Shown here: one piece after another, positions 34,256 to 42,030 of the stretch
How the letters are laid out: the number at the start of each line of letters is the position of its first letter
How positions within the stretch are numbered: the first letter of the stretch is position 1
From: a virus
DNA: 64,000 nucleotides
Direction: 5' to 3' (one strand)
Virus record (IMG/VR): IMGVR_UViG_3300036670_000209
Span: 1-64,000 of that record
Program-made: the position numbers and the translations under genes
The notes under the pieces: model-generated
What the model saw: only the letters and a program-made list of their open reading frames with translations
What the model was told of the DNA's origin: nothing
The model's database searches: none

Positions 34256-34605
34256 CAGATGTTTCCTGTGTTGGATGGCTGTGTTTTTTGTGAACGAAAT
34301 TTATCAAGCTCCAGCAATAGACTGGCTATTGCCACAGGGTTGCATGCTGCAATGTATTGCGCATCATTATGTGCTTGTTTGCTACTTTCTGTTTTATCCC
34401 AGGGAAAATCCCAACTATCCGCAGTGCATGCAATGGGGTAATGTTTGCCATTCACTGCATCAACAATCAGAACACCATCCGCAAAAGTTCCACTGGACCA
34501 TTCACCGGCCCTGGCCAGTGGAAGAAAACTTCTTATGGTTTTTTCAGACTCTGAAATATCTGTGGTTATATTTTTCGTTAAATTAATGGACTCATGAATA
34601 TTCAT
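34255..34605 (-). CDS. Ead/Ea22-like protein
   Basis: 116 residues from ATG 34605 (MNIHESINLTKNI). Ends HNDAQYIAACNPVAIASLLL, the typical Ead/Ea22 signature of phage early proteins (phage lambda-type ninR-region relatives). Exact role unknown. Confidence 0.65.
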   Translation of the reverse strand: MNIHESINLTKNITTDISESEKTIRSFLPLARAGEWSSGTFADGVLIVDAVNGKHYPIACTADSWDFPWDKTESSKQAHNDAQYIAACNPVAIASLLLELDKFRSQKTQPSNTGNI

Positions 34606-34625
34606 ACTGTTTCCTCTGTGCATTT

Positions 34626-34784
34626 CTAACAGGAATCATCACAGGGCGCGTCGCCACATTCGTCACATAAAACTGGTGACCAGTGACAGCCATGTTGAGC
34701 CACGCCACAAACCGTAGGCTCCCCGCAGGTACCGCATTCACCATCTACCTCAACATCTGGACTGGTCCAACCTTCAGAGCACAT
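34626..34784 (-). CDS. 52-residue Cys-rich zinc protein
   Basis: Starts MCSEGWTSPDVEVDGECGTC; pairs CGTCG, CDECG and a C-terminal CDDSC suggest two zinc sites. The Met at 34784 has a GGAAT ribosome-like site (weak). Resembles a known T4-like phage small zinc protein. It fills the gap left between the two neighbours. Confidence 0.65.
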   Translation of the reverse strand: MCSEGWTSPDVEVDGECGTCGEPTVCGVAQHGCHWSPVLCDECGDAPCDDSC

Positions 34785-34794
34785 GACAATTCCT

Positions 34795-35007
34795 TTATTG
34801 TATTCTTTTTATAATATTAAAATCAGTTTCCACAGTTTCACCTACTTCTAGATTCATCACGTGATCATTCCAAAACCAACGGTTATCCATGGTGGATCCG
34901 GCAATACCGCCCTCACACAGCCAGAGTGGCGCAGTGTAGCCATTGAATTTGGTCTCTGTGTCGAGTGTGACAAATATAGTACTAGTGAGGGTAAATTCTT
35001 TAAGCAT
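34795..35007 (-). CDS. Conserved early protein with beta-strand N-terminus
   Basis: 70 residues from ATG 35007, the start codon nested in the stop of the upstream gene (CATGCTTAA). Strands FTLTSTIFVTLDTE, TAPLWLCEGG, NRWFWNDHVM. Resembles small T4-like phage proteins. Role unknown. Confidence 0.6.
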   Translation of the reverse strand: MLKEFTLTSTIFVTLDTETKFNGYTAPLWLCEGGIAGSTMDNRWFWNDHVMNLEVGETVETDFNIIKRIQ

Positions 35008-35197
35008 GCGGTGAATCCATATCCAGTTTTTTATTGATTTCATCAATCATCTTTTCAAGATTCTTTGCGAAAACACGACTAAAATTTTCAGCAACTAATG
35101 TGCCGTTATCTAACTGTGAATTGAATACAGTATAACCTCTATATACTGCATGCCCACGTTTGTTATATGTAACTTGATGTTTGTTATCTGTGTTCAT
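35000..35197 (-). CDS. Hypothetical protein, 65 residues
   Basis: Starts MNTDNKHQVTYNKRGHAV, basic and hydrophilic with an amphipathic C-terminal helix (FAKNLEKMIDEINKK). Unknown. Confidence 0.6.
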   Translation of the reverse strand: MNTDNKHQVTYNKRGHAVYRGYTVFNSQLDNGTLVAENFSRVFAKNLEKMIDEINKKLDMDSPHA

Positions 35198-35200
35198 ATT

Positions 35201-35425
35201 TTATACCGGTAAGTTAAGTTGGGTTTCGACACGTTTTTCCAGTATCTGTTGTGATAATGAATTATCTTGAACAGCATACCCTACTTTTAAAATTTTATTC
35301 CATTCTGAAGCAGATAGATAATTTTTATATAAACTCTTAGCTTTGTGCAATGATAAGTCTTTAAACATTACTATACCATCACAGTAATTTACAAACACAT
35401 AATAATTTATTTTGCAGTTTTTCAT
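35201..35425 (-). CDS. Hypothetical protein, 74 residues
   Basis: Basic, aromatic; MFKDLSLHKAKSLYKNYL near the middle looks like an amphipathic helix. Unknown. Confidence 0.55.
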   Translation of the reverse strand: MKNCKINYYVFVNYCDGIVMFKDLSLHKAKSLYKNYLSASEWNKILKVGYAVQDNSLSQQILEKRVETQLNLPV

Positions 35426-35443
35426 AGCATAGTTTATTTTCCG

Positions 35444-35800
35444 TTAAGGTATTTTTATATCTTTGCATCCTACACAATCTTTACAACCTATGCAATCTTC
35501 ACAATCTTCACAATATTTACAATCTTTGCAACCTATGCAATCTCTGCAAGCTTTGCAATCTTCACAATCTTCACAATCTTCACAAACTTTGCAAACTTTG
35601 CAACCTATGCAATCTTTGCAACCTTTGCAACCTATGCAATCTCTGCAACCTATGCAACCTATGCAATCTTTGCAACTTACGCAACCAACGCATTTAAAGT
35701 TATTACTCTCGTCCATCTTTAAAGCTTGCTGATCAGCGGCTTCCTGCGATATATTAGACTTACCTGTATTGCCGTTATTTGTTTTTTCGCTTGTAAACAT
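35444..35800 (-). CDS. Cys-x-x repeat protein, copy 1
   Basis: 118 residues. After an N-terminal polar leader (QEAADQQALKMD) come 26 triplets of the form C-x-x (CIGCKDCKYC...), one Cys every third residue. The regular 3-residue period could form a solenoid or a metal/disulfide-rich rod; nothing similar is known to me with an assigned role. The DNA has a 9-base period. Ribosome site AGGAAAA before ATG. First of three tandem paralogues. Confidence 0.7.
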   Translation of the reverse strand: MFTSEKTNNGNTGKSNISQEAADQQALKMDESNNFKCVGCVSCKDCIGCIGCRDCIGCKGCKDCIGCKVCKVCEDCEDCEDCKACRDCIGCKDCKYCEDCEDCIGCKDCVGCKDIKIP

Positions 35801-35803
35801 TGT

Positions 35804-36151
35804 TTATTTTCCTGTTTGACTATCTAAATCTTTGCAACCTATGTGACCCACACAACGCACACAACCTATGCAATCTTTGCAACCTTTGCAACCTATGCAA
35901 TGTTCACAAGCTTTACAATCTACGCAATATGTGCAATCTACACAATATGCGCAATCTGTGCAATCTACGCAATCTACGCAATATGTGCAATCTACGCAAT
36001 CGTTACAGTCTATGCAACCTTTGCAATCGTTGCAACCAACGCAGTTAAAATTCCCACCCTCATCCATTTTTGAAGCCTGTATATCAGCAGCTTCTTGAGA
36101 CATATTAGACTTACCTACATTTCCGTTCTTTGTTTTTTCGCTGATAAACAT
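35804..36151 (-). CDS. Cys-x-x repeat protein, copy 2
   Basis: 115 residues. Same leader as copy 1 (QEAADIQASKMD), then 24 triplets, 23 with Cys and one with His. The same triplet rule, but with different filler residues, shows independent divergence of repeats. Ribosome site AGGGAAA before ATG. Confidence 0.7.
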   Translation of the reverse strand: MFISEKTKNGNVGKSNMSQEAADIQASKMDEGGNFNCVGCNDCKGCIDCNDCVDCTYCVDCVDCTDCAYCVDCTYCVDCKACEHCIGCKGCKDCIGCVRCVGHIGCKDLDSQTGK

Positions 36152-36154
36152 TGT

Positions 36155-36511
36155 TTATTTCCCTGAGCAACTTATGCGACCTGTACAATCTGCACAATCA
36201 GCGCAACCTATGCAATTTATACAATCTTTACAATCTCTGCAACCTGTACATTCAGCGCAGGTTTTGCAACCTGTGCAATCACCAGAGCTTGAACAATATT
36301 TACAACCTGTGCAAAACCTACACTCAATACAATCCTCGCAATCAGTGCAATTTATACAAGCAGAGCAGGTTTTGCAGTTAATACAGTTAATGCAATCTAT
36401 ACAATTTGTGTTGCCCCCGGAATCCATTAAGTTGGCTCTTGCGTCCGCATCCTTTTGAGTAAACTTGGAAGTTGCTACATTACCATTGGCTGTCATTGTG
36501 CTGATAAACAT
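36155..36511 (-). CDS. Cys-x-x repeat protein, copy 3
   Basis: 118 residues. Leader is more different (KFTQKDADARANL) but the Cys-triplet part again has 25 Cys in 27 triplets, with SSSGD interrupting. Its stop overlaps the RNA ligase stop/start region by one base (start 36511). Unknown function. Confidence 0.7.
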   Translation of the reverse strand: MFISTMTANGNVATSKFTQKDADARANLMDSGGNTNCIDCINCINCKTCSACINCTDCEDCIECRFCTGCKYCSSSGDCTGCKTCAECTGCRDCKDCINCIGCADCADCTGRISCSGK

Positions 36512-37524
36512 TATTGTGCCCTGAGTAGAAATTTATTGGATATAACCTTGAAGGACACTGCCAGTTGATTGCACTTGTACACCAGCCCCTCCTGCCAGGG
36601 AGCCGGTGTCACTGGCATGCTACTGCGGGAGTCAGCGGCCAGTAACAGTTGGTCCATGGACTCAGTGAGAACTGCGGCTGAGGCAATCACTGGCACATGA
36701 GGCCAGCCCATGTGAGTTACCAGTTGTGTTCGTTGATCAGGAGTCAGATATTCCCCAGCATCTATATCAAAGATATCAAAAATCATGAATGTCTGGCCCC
36801 GCCGGGCATAACGATTGTCCTGGATGTCATTACCAATCAATTCTCCCTGCAAGGCCAGGTTTCTGCCCAGCTGCTCCAGCCCTGATTTCAAATATAATTC
36901 TCCAGCCACACGCCACGGGGTGTTTCCTGGACGGTCAGCCAGTTGCCAGTTGCGGCTGCACACACCAAATAGTCCCTGATTCCAAAACACTGTCATGGAA
37001 CTGCCATCCAACTTCTCAGTGACTTCCCAGGTCAGTGACTGGGTAGTCCACTGTGCTAGTTCCAGGGTCAGGTTCTGTATGCGTTCCTGATCAGTTTTGG
37101 GAATAAAGCCCGGCAATGCGCCTGTGACCTCACCAGCGATACAGGCAGGAATGGGTGCCTCATATTTGAGTATGTTCAGGGATTCTGATACATCATCCCC
37201 CAGCTGGGAATCACCGGGAGCAGTGCATACGGTGATGGGCAGCAGCAGACCCTGGCTCAGCTGGCCCCTGAGTCGAACGGTGCGTAGTCGCTCACCCAGC
37301 ACCTGCTCAAATGTGCGTGGGGCATTTCCACGGCTGAGAAAGGGTGCCAGCTCATGTGGAATCCAGCTGTCAGGTTCTGCATACACCACCAGATCACCCA
37401 GCAGATACTTGTTCACCTGATCCACCACCCACCAGCCGTCCACACGATATGCACAAATCAGGTCAGCGCCAATAATGGGTCGTATCTCAGCAATTTTGCG
37501 TATGGTGGCCATTTTGCGTGTCAT
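36511..37524 (-). CDS. RNA ligase, DRB0094/Rnl5-like
   Basis: 337 residues from ATG 37524, which has an AGGAA ribosome site. N-terminal OB-like domain (about 1-150), then the nucleotidyltransferase with motif I TEKLDGSSMTV (Lys of K-L-D-G as adenylated lysine, near 190), GVCSRNWQLADR, YARRGQTFMIFDIFDI (near 268), and VYKCNQLAVSFKVIS. Seals nicked RNA 5'-phosphate/3'-OH ends, possibly repairing host-damaged tRNA. Family lengths agree (about 340). Confidence 0.9.
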   Translation of the reverse strand: MTRKMATIRKIAEIRPIIGADLICAYRVDGWWVVDQVNKYLLGDLVVYAEPDSWIPHELAPFLSRGNAPRTFEQVLGERLRTVRLRGQLSQGLLLPITVCTAPGDSQLGDDVSESLNILKYEAPIPACIAGEVTGALPGFIPKTDQERIQNLTLELAQWTTQSLTWEVTEKLDGSSMTVFWNQGLFGVCSRNWQLADRPGNTPWRVAGELYLKSGLEQLGRNLALQGELIGNDIQDNRYARRGQTFMIFDIFDIDAGEYLTPDQRTQLVTHMGWPHVPVIASAAVLTESMDQLLLAADSRSSMPVTPAPWQEGLVYKCNQLAVSFKVISNKFLLRAQ

Positions 37525-37542
37525 TTGGATTCCTGGTGTACT

Positions 37543-37572
37543 AATATAGTGTATTGAATGCAAGGGCGTCAA
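37543..37572 (-). promoter_or_regulatory. Sigma70 promoter for RNA ligase
   Basis: TTGACG, 18 bases, TATATT on the minus strand, 19 bases before the ATG at 37524. Confidence 0.6.
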
Positions 37573-37577
37573 CGTGG

Positions 37578-37784
37578 TCAAGCAATGACATCCAGGTCAA
37601 AATAGTCAGCCATTCTCTGAGCCAGTTGATGACCAGAGCCCTGATCGTCCTGCACAAATTGCATGCATTGCTGTACCACAAGTTGTGTGAACAGAGTCTG
37701 ATCCACGGTTACATGGGTGCCCAATCCACTGATCCAGGATCTACTGGTGGCTTGCTCAGTGAGCATAGAAATATTTGCGTTCAT
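37578..37784 (-). CDS. Small hypothetical protein, LIVxEC-like
   Basis: 68 residues, with QLVVQQCMQFVQDDQ near 35 standing where FAELIVEEC stands in the small early family. Starts MNANISMLTEQATSR. Possibly a diverged member. Sigma70 promoter just upstream. Confidence 0.6.
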   Translation of the reverse strand: MNANISMLTEQATSRSWISGLGTHVTVDQTLFTQLVVQQCMQFVQDDQGSGHQLAQRMADYFDLDVIA

Positions 37785-37841
37785 ATATACCTTGTGTGCA
37801 GTGCCAACGGATGTTTGCTGCGTTATTTAACTTCTGCTACC

Positions 37842-37870
37842 AGTATACATTAGTGGGATTTGTCTGTCAA
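37842..37870 (-). promoter_or_regulatory. Strong sigma70 promoter
   Basis: Perfect TTGACA, 17 bases, TATACT on the minus strand; upstream of 37578-37784. Confidence 0.8.
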
Positions 37871-38148
37871 ATACTGGGCAATAGCTGGCTGATCATGTCA
37901 GAAATCACACCATCAATTGCATGATTGTGTGCTATCTGGGCACTTGACTCCATGGTATCCACTGTCAGGTATCGTGCACTGGCAGCAGCCACACACTGGG
38001 CAACTATTAATCGAGCAAACTCCTCCTGGAACAATAGTTCCAGCTCACTGGTGCTGATAATTCGATTGTGTGTGCGGGCCATAACACCAGCCTGGTCGGA
38101 TGAAGTTATCAGCGCCTGATCTGCAAAGTTCCTGATTAATGGTATCAT
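37867..38148 (-). CDS. Small protein with FARLIVAQCV helix
   Basis: 93 residues from ATG 38148 (MIPLIRNFADQALIT). The central FARLIVAQCVAAASARYL resembles the LIVxEC helix. Diverged member of that family. Unknown function. Confidence 0.6.
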   Translation of the reverse strand: MIPLIRNFADQALITSSDQAGVMARTHNRIISTSELELLFQEEFARLIVAQCVAAASARYLTVDTMESSAQIAHNHAIDGVISDMISQLLPSI

Positions 38149-38184
38149 ATGATTTCCTATATTATTAATGAGCCACACCGTGCA

Positions 38185-38394
38185 TTATTTCCCCCAGTGT
38201 GCCCATTTGAGTAAAAATACCATGTGATCAATTTCATGGGCGAATCTAATTTCATATGCCTGCTTGGGCCACCAACGGTCCATTGCAGGTGGCCCGTACT
38301 GCTGTTCACACCAGGAAATCAAATCTGCCCAGGGTGCTGTGGTTACTGCCCTGCCACTGATATCACGAGTGCGTACATGCACACGATATTTCAC
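38185..38394 (-). CDS. Small hypothetical protein
   Basis: 69 residues, basic, Trp-rich C-terminus (MDRWWPKQAYEIRFAHEIDH). Overlaps the macro-domain gene by 4 bases, so co-translated with it. Unknown. Confidence 0.6.
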   Translation of the reverse strand: MKYRVHVRTRDISGRAVTTAPWADLISWCEQQYGPPAMDRWWPKQAYEIRFAHEIDHMVFLLKWAHWGK

Positions 38395-38894
38395 ATGAAT
38401 TCCACCAGTGTGACCGTGCCGCCAGTGGCACTCATGCGTTGGGCAAAGTTATCCAGCATGGATGTGATTAGTGCAGGATCACCTCCGGCCAGACCCATGC
38501 CAATGTACGGAAATCCAATTCGTTTATCACCATAGGCATGCAGCAGTTTTTGTAGGATCAGTTCAAATGCCACATACTCAAACACATCAGTGCCCTGGCT
38601 CATATGGTATTGAGTATAAGCATTGATGATGATAAAATTATCTTGGTTATCCTGCTGGGGTGTGTTAAACCAGGCATATCCCAGAGTCCAATTGCCCAAC
38701 TTGGCATAGTCACCCCTGGCAGTCATAGCATCAGCCTGTGCTACTTCTGGGTAGCGCGTTCGAATTTCTCGCGCTATACCGCCACCCATGGTATTAAAGC
38801 AATTACATCCTTGTACTATCAGATCAAAGTTCCCCTGTTGGGCCAGATCTAATAAATTACCCTGTGCATGTTGTAGCTTGCTATTTGTTGACAT
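38391..38894 (-). CDS. Macro-domain protein, Poa1p/ADP-ribose-phosphatase-like
   Basis: 167 residues. Macro-fold motifs IVQGCNCFNTMGGGIAREI near 26-45 and FPYIGMGLAGGD near 123, loops that bind ADP-ribose. Similar to Appr-1"-p phosphatases of yeast Poa1p type. It may remove or sense ADP-ribose derivatives produced by NAD-consuming defence. Lies with the NAD genes and overlaps its downstream gene. A TTGACG-TACAAT promoter (38928) lies upstream. Confidence 0.9.
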   Translation of the reverse strand: MSTNSKLQHAQGNLLDLAQQGNFDLIVQGCNCFNTMGGGIAREIRTRYPEVAQADAMTARGDYAKLGNWTLGYAWFNTPQQDNQDNFIIINAYTQYHMSQGTDVFEYVAFELILQKLLHAYGDKRIGFPYIGMGLAGGDPALITSMLDNFAQRMSATGGTVTLVEFM

Positions 38895-38927
38895 ATATTA
38901 TTCCAATGGTGGTGATGATTTGTATAA

Positions 38928-38956
38928 ATTGTAGCATGTTTTGTTTATGCCGTCAA
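38928..38956 (-). promoter_or_regulatory. Sigma70 promoter
   Basis: TTGACG, 17 bases, TACAAT on the minus strand; the -10 part lies over the end of the 38945 gene. Drives the macro-domain gene. Confidence 0.65.
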
Positions 38957-39316
38957 ACCCATATTTTGCAACACTTCCAGCCCCTGCAGCCAGGGTAATA
39001 GATCTGCACCGTGTGTATCATTGTTAAGTATCACCATGACCCTGGCCTGATCCAGGGTCATATCAAAATATTTGATAATATCAGGGCTGGAAAACAGGGC
39101 CATGATAGCATCCTGTGCTGCTGGAATCAGGGTACATCGCTCGGAGTTCCAGGATGCTAGCTCCTCACTATGACGTATGGGATCCTGTGCTGCCATGGTC
39201 TCAAAAAATTCTGTTTTCCACTGATGTTTTGGCAGATCCACTGTGATCTGCAGATGTTTATACAGTTTGATGGCGGTCTGTATTTCTTTGATTCTGGTGG
39301 TATATGTGTGAGTCAT
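38945..39316 (-). CDS. Diverged WSHLPN-family protein
   Basis: 123 residues from ATG 39316 (MTHTYTTRIKE). Lacks the W-x-H-L-P head but keeps the tail, with AQDAIMALFSSPDIIKYFDM, then TLDQARVMVILNND and LLPWLQGLEVL. First gene of the first array; its place next to a promoter suggests an ancestral position. Confidence 0.65.
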   Translation of the reverse strand: MTHTYTTRIKEIQTAIKLYKHLQITVDLPKHQWKTEFFETMAAQDPIRHSEELASWNSERCTLIPAAQDAIMALFSSPDIIKYFDMTLDQARVMVILNNDTHGADLLPWLQGLEVLQNMGLTA

Positions 39317-39339
39317 GTGGATTATTGTATAATACAAAC

Positions 39340-39368
39340 ACTATAACATCTGACCACCAGCACGTCAA
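39340..39368 (-). promoter_or_regulatory. Sigma70 promoter
   Basis: TTGACG, 17 bases, TATAGT on the minus strand; upstream of 38945-39316. Confidence 0.65.
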
Positions 39369-39406
39369 CTACACCGGTTCCCATGACCGATCGCCACAGA
39401 TAGTCA

Positions 39407-39769
39407 CTATTCTGGTATCTGGTTCACTGCCAGGTATTGTAACCAAGCCCACAGCAATAATCCCCCAGGATCCTGTTTAAGTGCAATTAACACCAGTGCC
39501 TCCCCACTGGGCATGGTCATGTAACTGGCACATGACTCATGATATACCAGTGCCCACATGGCTGCAATATTAGCTGCGTGACCGTTGGACCGCCTGGAAC
39601 ACTCACTGAATATCAGCAACTGGTCGTTTGATATTGGATGGGCCACATGGTCCCATGTCTCCATGAGTGTGACAAATACCCCGTCGCAGTTATGCGAGCT
39701 AGTTTCCACTGGAAATTGTAGGACTCGATCAATGTGTGCCGAATTGGGCAGGTGACTCCATGCTGTCAT
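39407..39769 (-). CDS. WSHLPN family, repeat-free basal form
   Basis: 120 residues from ATG 39769, after AAGGAAAC. Head TAWSHLPNSAHIDRVLQF and tail MTMPSGEALVLIALKQDPGG are present, but the Ala/Trp repeat middle is missing. It shows the family can fold without the repeat region. It shares a perfect 78-base repeat with 40713-40790. Confidence 0.75.
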   Translation of the reverse strand: MTAWSHLPNSAHIDRVLQFPVETSSHNCDGVFVTLMETWDHVAHPISNDQLLIFSECSRRSNGHAANIAAMWALVYHESCASYMTMPSGEALVLIALKQDPGGLLLWAWLQYLAVNQIPE

Positions 39770-39842
39770 GATGTTTCCTTGGTTGTTCATGTGACAATTA
39801 TAACACCAGATCTGTGGTTATCGTCTGAATTTCTTCTAAAAA
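39765..39842. repeat. 78-base direct repeat, copy 1
   Basis: Identical to 40713-40790 (offset 948). Spans a gene junction: start of one gene, leader, and end of the next. Marks a recent duplication unit in the array. It contains a TGTTATAAT-type extended -10 promoter element (39797-39802). Confidence 0.9.
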
Positions 39843-40283
39843 AGTCACATATGGCACCAGTAGAATCGCGGCAGGATCGTCACTCAAAGCACTCCAAATT
39901 TGCAGTTGATCTGCGGTCATGGTCAGGTAGCGGGCACAGTGATCATAGGCAATCAGAGCCAATACTGCATTCCATGCTGCATCCCGTGCTGCGGACCATA
40001 CTGCATGCTGTGCCGCCGTGAGGGTGTTACTTATCACAGGCCATGCGACATCCCATACCTGAGTCTTGGTCACGATCCAAGCAGCTATCCGTGGTGCATC
40101 AGGTATCAGGTAGTTAACTGTTCTCAGAGTCATATCCATGCGCAACGCCATGCTTTCGCTGGTCTTGTCAAGTGTTTCCCTTGCGTGTTGATAGTTGACA
40201 CCGGATGCAGAGAAGGATGATGACATATTGGCTATCACTGCATCAATATGCAGTGCATTGGGCAAGAGAATACATTCAGTCAT
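39798..40283 (-). CDS. WSHLPN family, long middle
   Basis: 161 residues from ATG 40283, whose ATGA overlaps the upstream stop. The head is TECILLPNALHIDAVI; the middle contains a HARETLDKTSESMALRMD insertion before short Ala/Trp stretches; tail DQLQIWSALSDDPAAILLV then FLEEIQTITTDLVL, identical to that at 40746. Confidence 0.75.
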   Translation of the reverse strand: MTECILLPNALHIDAVIANMSSSFSASGVNYQHARETLDKTSESMALRMDMTLRTVNYLIPDAPRIAAWIVTKTQVWDVAWPVISNTLTAAQHAVWSAARDAAWNAVLALIAYDHCARYLTMTADQLQIWSALSDDPAAILLVPYVTFLEEIQTITTDLVL

Positions 40284-40717
40284 GATGTTTCCTTTGTTTT
40301 GATGTGCCCCAAGAAAGTCACATAGGGTAGTAATAGCACACTGGCAGGATCTGTGCTCAGTGCACCCCATATTTTCAGTTGATCTGAGGTCATGGTCAGA
40401 TATCGGTCACAGTGATCATGGGCAACTAATGCCAATATTGCATCCCATACCATGTTACTTACTCCGTCACGTGCCACATATCGTGCCACATCCTTGGCTG
40501 TATCCTTCGCTGTACCCAATGCCGCATTCCATGCCGCACTCAAAGCCACATCCCTTGCCGCATCAAATACCGCACTCAATGCCACATTTCTTGCCGCGGC
40601 CCATACCACATCCCTTGTCGCATCGCGTGCTGGCATTGGTCTAATAGGAAACAATTCCACGTAGGTCAACACCTGATCAATATGTGCCGCATTGGGCAAG
40701 TGACTCCATTCAGTCAT
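40280..40717 (-). CDS. WSHLPN family, Ala/Lys-repeat form
   Basis: 145 residues from ATG 40717 after AAGGAAAC. The middle has ALSAAWNAALGTAKDTAKDV, a 4-residue period like the A-A-R-D repeats of other members but partly Ala-Lys-Asp. Tail LKIWGALSTDPASVLLLPYV. Confidence 0.75.
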   Translation of the reverse strand: MTEWSHLPNAAHIDQVLTYVELFPIRPMPARDATRDVVWAAARNVALSAVFDAARDVALSAAWNAALGTAKDTAKDVARYVARDGVSNMVWDAILALVAHDHCDRYLTMTSDQLKIWGALSTDPASVLLLPYVTFLGHIKTKETS

Positions 40718-40790
40718 GATGTTTCCTTGGTTGTTCATGTGACAATTATAACACCAGATCTGTGGTTATCGTCTGAATTTCTTCTAAAAA
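40713..40790. repeat. 78-base direct repeat, copy 2
   Basis: Identical to 39765-39842 (see there); here its -10-like element lies at 40745-40750. Confidence 0.9.
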
Positions 40791-41156
40791 GGTCACATAG
40801 GGGACCAGTAGAATTGCTGCAGGATCATCGCTCAATGTGCCCCATACCCGCAGTTGATCAGCGGTCATGGTCAGGTAGCGGGCACATTGGTCATAGGCCA
40901 CTAATGTCAGTATGGCCTGTCTTGCTGCATTCCATTGTGACCCCCAGACCACATCTCCTGCTGAATTGCGTAGTGCTTCTTTTTTCACTGCATTCCATAT
41001 ATCATCCCTGGATCGCTCATAAATATTATCCCATACTGCATCTATTGCTGGATTTACTTTCTCTGGCAGTACACCAATTCTGTCGGGATATGCCAGTAAA
41101 GTAGCCAGCACCTGATTGATGTGCACAGCATTGGGCAAGTGACTCCATGCAGTCAT
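40746..41156 (-). CDS. WSHLPN family, short
   Basis: 136 residues. Head TAWSHLPNAVHINQVLATLL, middle is repeat-poor (DDIWNAVKKEALRNSAGD) and charged. The tail end is identical to that of 39798-40283, showing gene conversion or duplication of the 3' ends. Confidence 0.75.
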   Translation of the reverse strand: MTAWSHLPNAVHINQVLATLLAYPDRIGVLPEKVNPAIDAVWDNIYERSRDDIWNAVKKEALRNSAGDVVWGSQWNAARQAILTLVAYDQCARYLTMTADQLRVWGTLSDDPAAILLVPYVTFLEEIQTITTDLVL

Positions 41157-41590
41157 ACCTGTTCCTTTATTGCAGCATGTTCAAATAGGGTCACATAGGG
41201 CAGTAACAGCACGGCTGCAGGATCTGCACCCAACGCACACCATACACGCAGTTGATCTGCGGTCATGGTCAGATATCGGTCACTGTGGTCATAGGCAATC
41301 AGGGCCAATATTGCATCCTGCCCACTATCCCATCGTTCCATGTCAACAGGCATATCACTTACGGTATCCCATGCTGCATCCCGCGCTGCGTTCCATGCCG
41401 TATTCTTTGCTGCATCATGGACCACATCCTGCGCCACCTCCCATGCCGCAAAGCGCGGACTCCATTCCGGCTCACCCTCTGTGCTTCTGGTACGTTGATA
41501 GGATGACCCAAATGCATATGAACATACTGCCAAGTCAGACAACACCTGATCAATATGTGCCGCATTGGGCAAATAGTTCCAATCGGTCAT
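41153..41590 (-). CDS. WSHLPN family
   Basis: 145 residues. Head is TDWNYLPNAAHIDQVLSDLA, with N instead of S-H. Middle holds AAKNTAWNAARDAAWDTVSD. ATGA overlap with each neighbour in the array. Confidence 0.75.
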   Translation of the reverse strand: MTDWNYLPNAAHIDQVLSDLAVCSYAFGSSYQRTRSTEGEPEWSPRFAAWEVAQDVVHDAAKNTAWNAARDAAWDTVSDMPVDMERWDSGQDAILALIAYDHSDRYLTMTADQLRVWCALGADPAAVLLLPYVTLFEHAAIKEQV

Positions 41591-42030
41591 GATATATTCC
41601 TTGTTTGGTCACAACATCCACTGATCGTCATTGCTTCAATACTTTCCAATATGGTCACATAGGAAAGTACCAAGGCGCTGGAAGGATAACCGCTTAACTC
41701 ACTCCACACTTGCAGTTCATCTGCAGTCATGGACAAATAATGACCACTATGATCGTATGCAACCAGTGCCAACGTCACATCCCACATGATCCATCTAGCT
41801 GACCATGTCCATGTGATCAACTTTGACGGCATCGCTGATTCCACTGCCACCAACACTGCATCCCATTCCTTTTCTCTTGATGCTGCTTTGACCGCACGCC
41901 ACGCAGCGTGCTGTATGTCTGTGCCGCATCCTGTGTGATGCACTGCATCAAGATGAGTGGAGAATGCCCCCACTTTAGACATTACCTGATCTATGTGCCG
42001 TGCATTGGGCAAGTGACTCCATGCAGTCAT
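41587..42030 (-). CDS. WSHLPN family, variable middle
   Basis: 147 residues. Head TAWSHLPNARHIDQVMSKVG; middle RAVKAASREKEWDAVLVA is not strictly periodic. Tail is slightly changed: MTADELQVWSELSGYPSSAL with an added cysteine-containing end CCDQTRNIS. Confidence 0.75.
   Translation of the reverse strand: MTAWSHLPNARHIDQVMSKVGAFSTHLDAVHHTGCGTDIQHAAWRAVKAASREKEWDAVLVAVESAMPSKLITWTWSARWIMWDVTLALVAYDHSGHYLSMTADELQVWSELSGYPSSALVLSYVTILESIEAMTISGCCDQTRNIS

Noticed and set aside
35463-36458. Possible CRISPR array or antisense repeat proteins
   Set aside because: The 9-base period has no spacers and encodes C-x-x repeats on the minus strand; plus-strand frames are mirror products.
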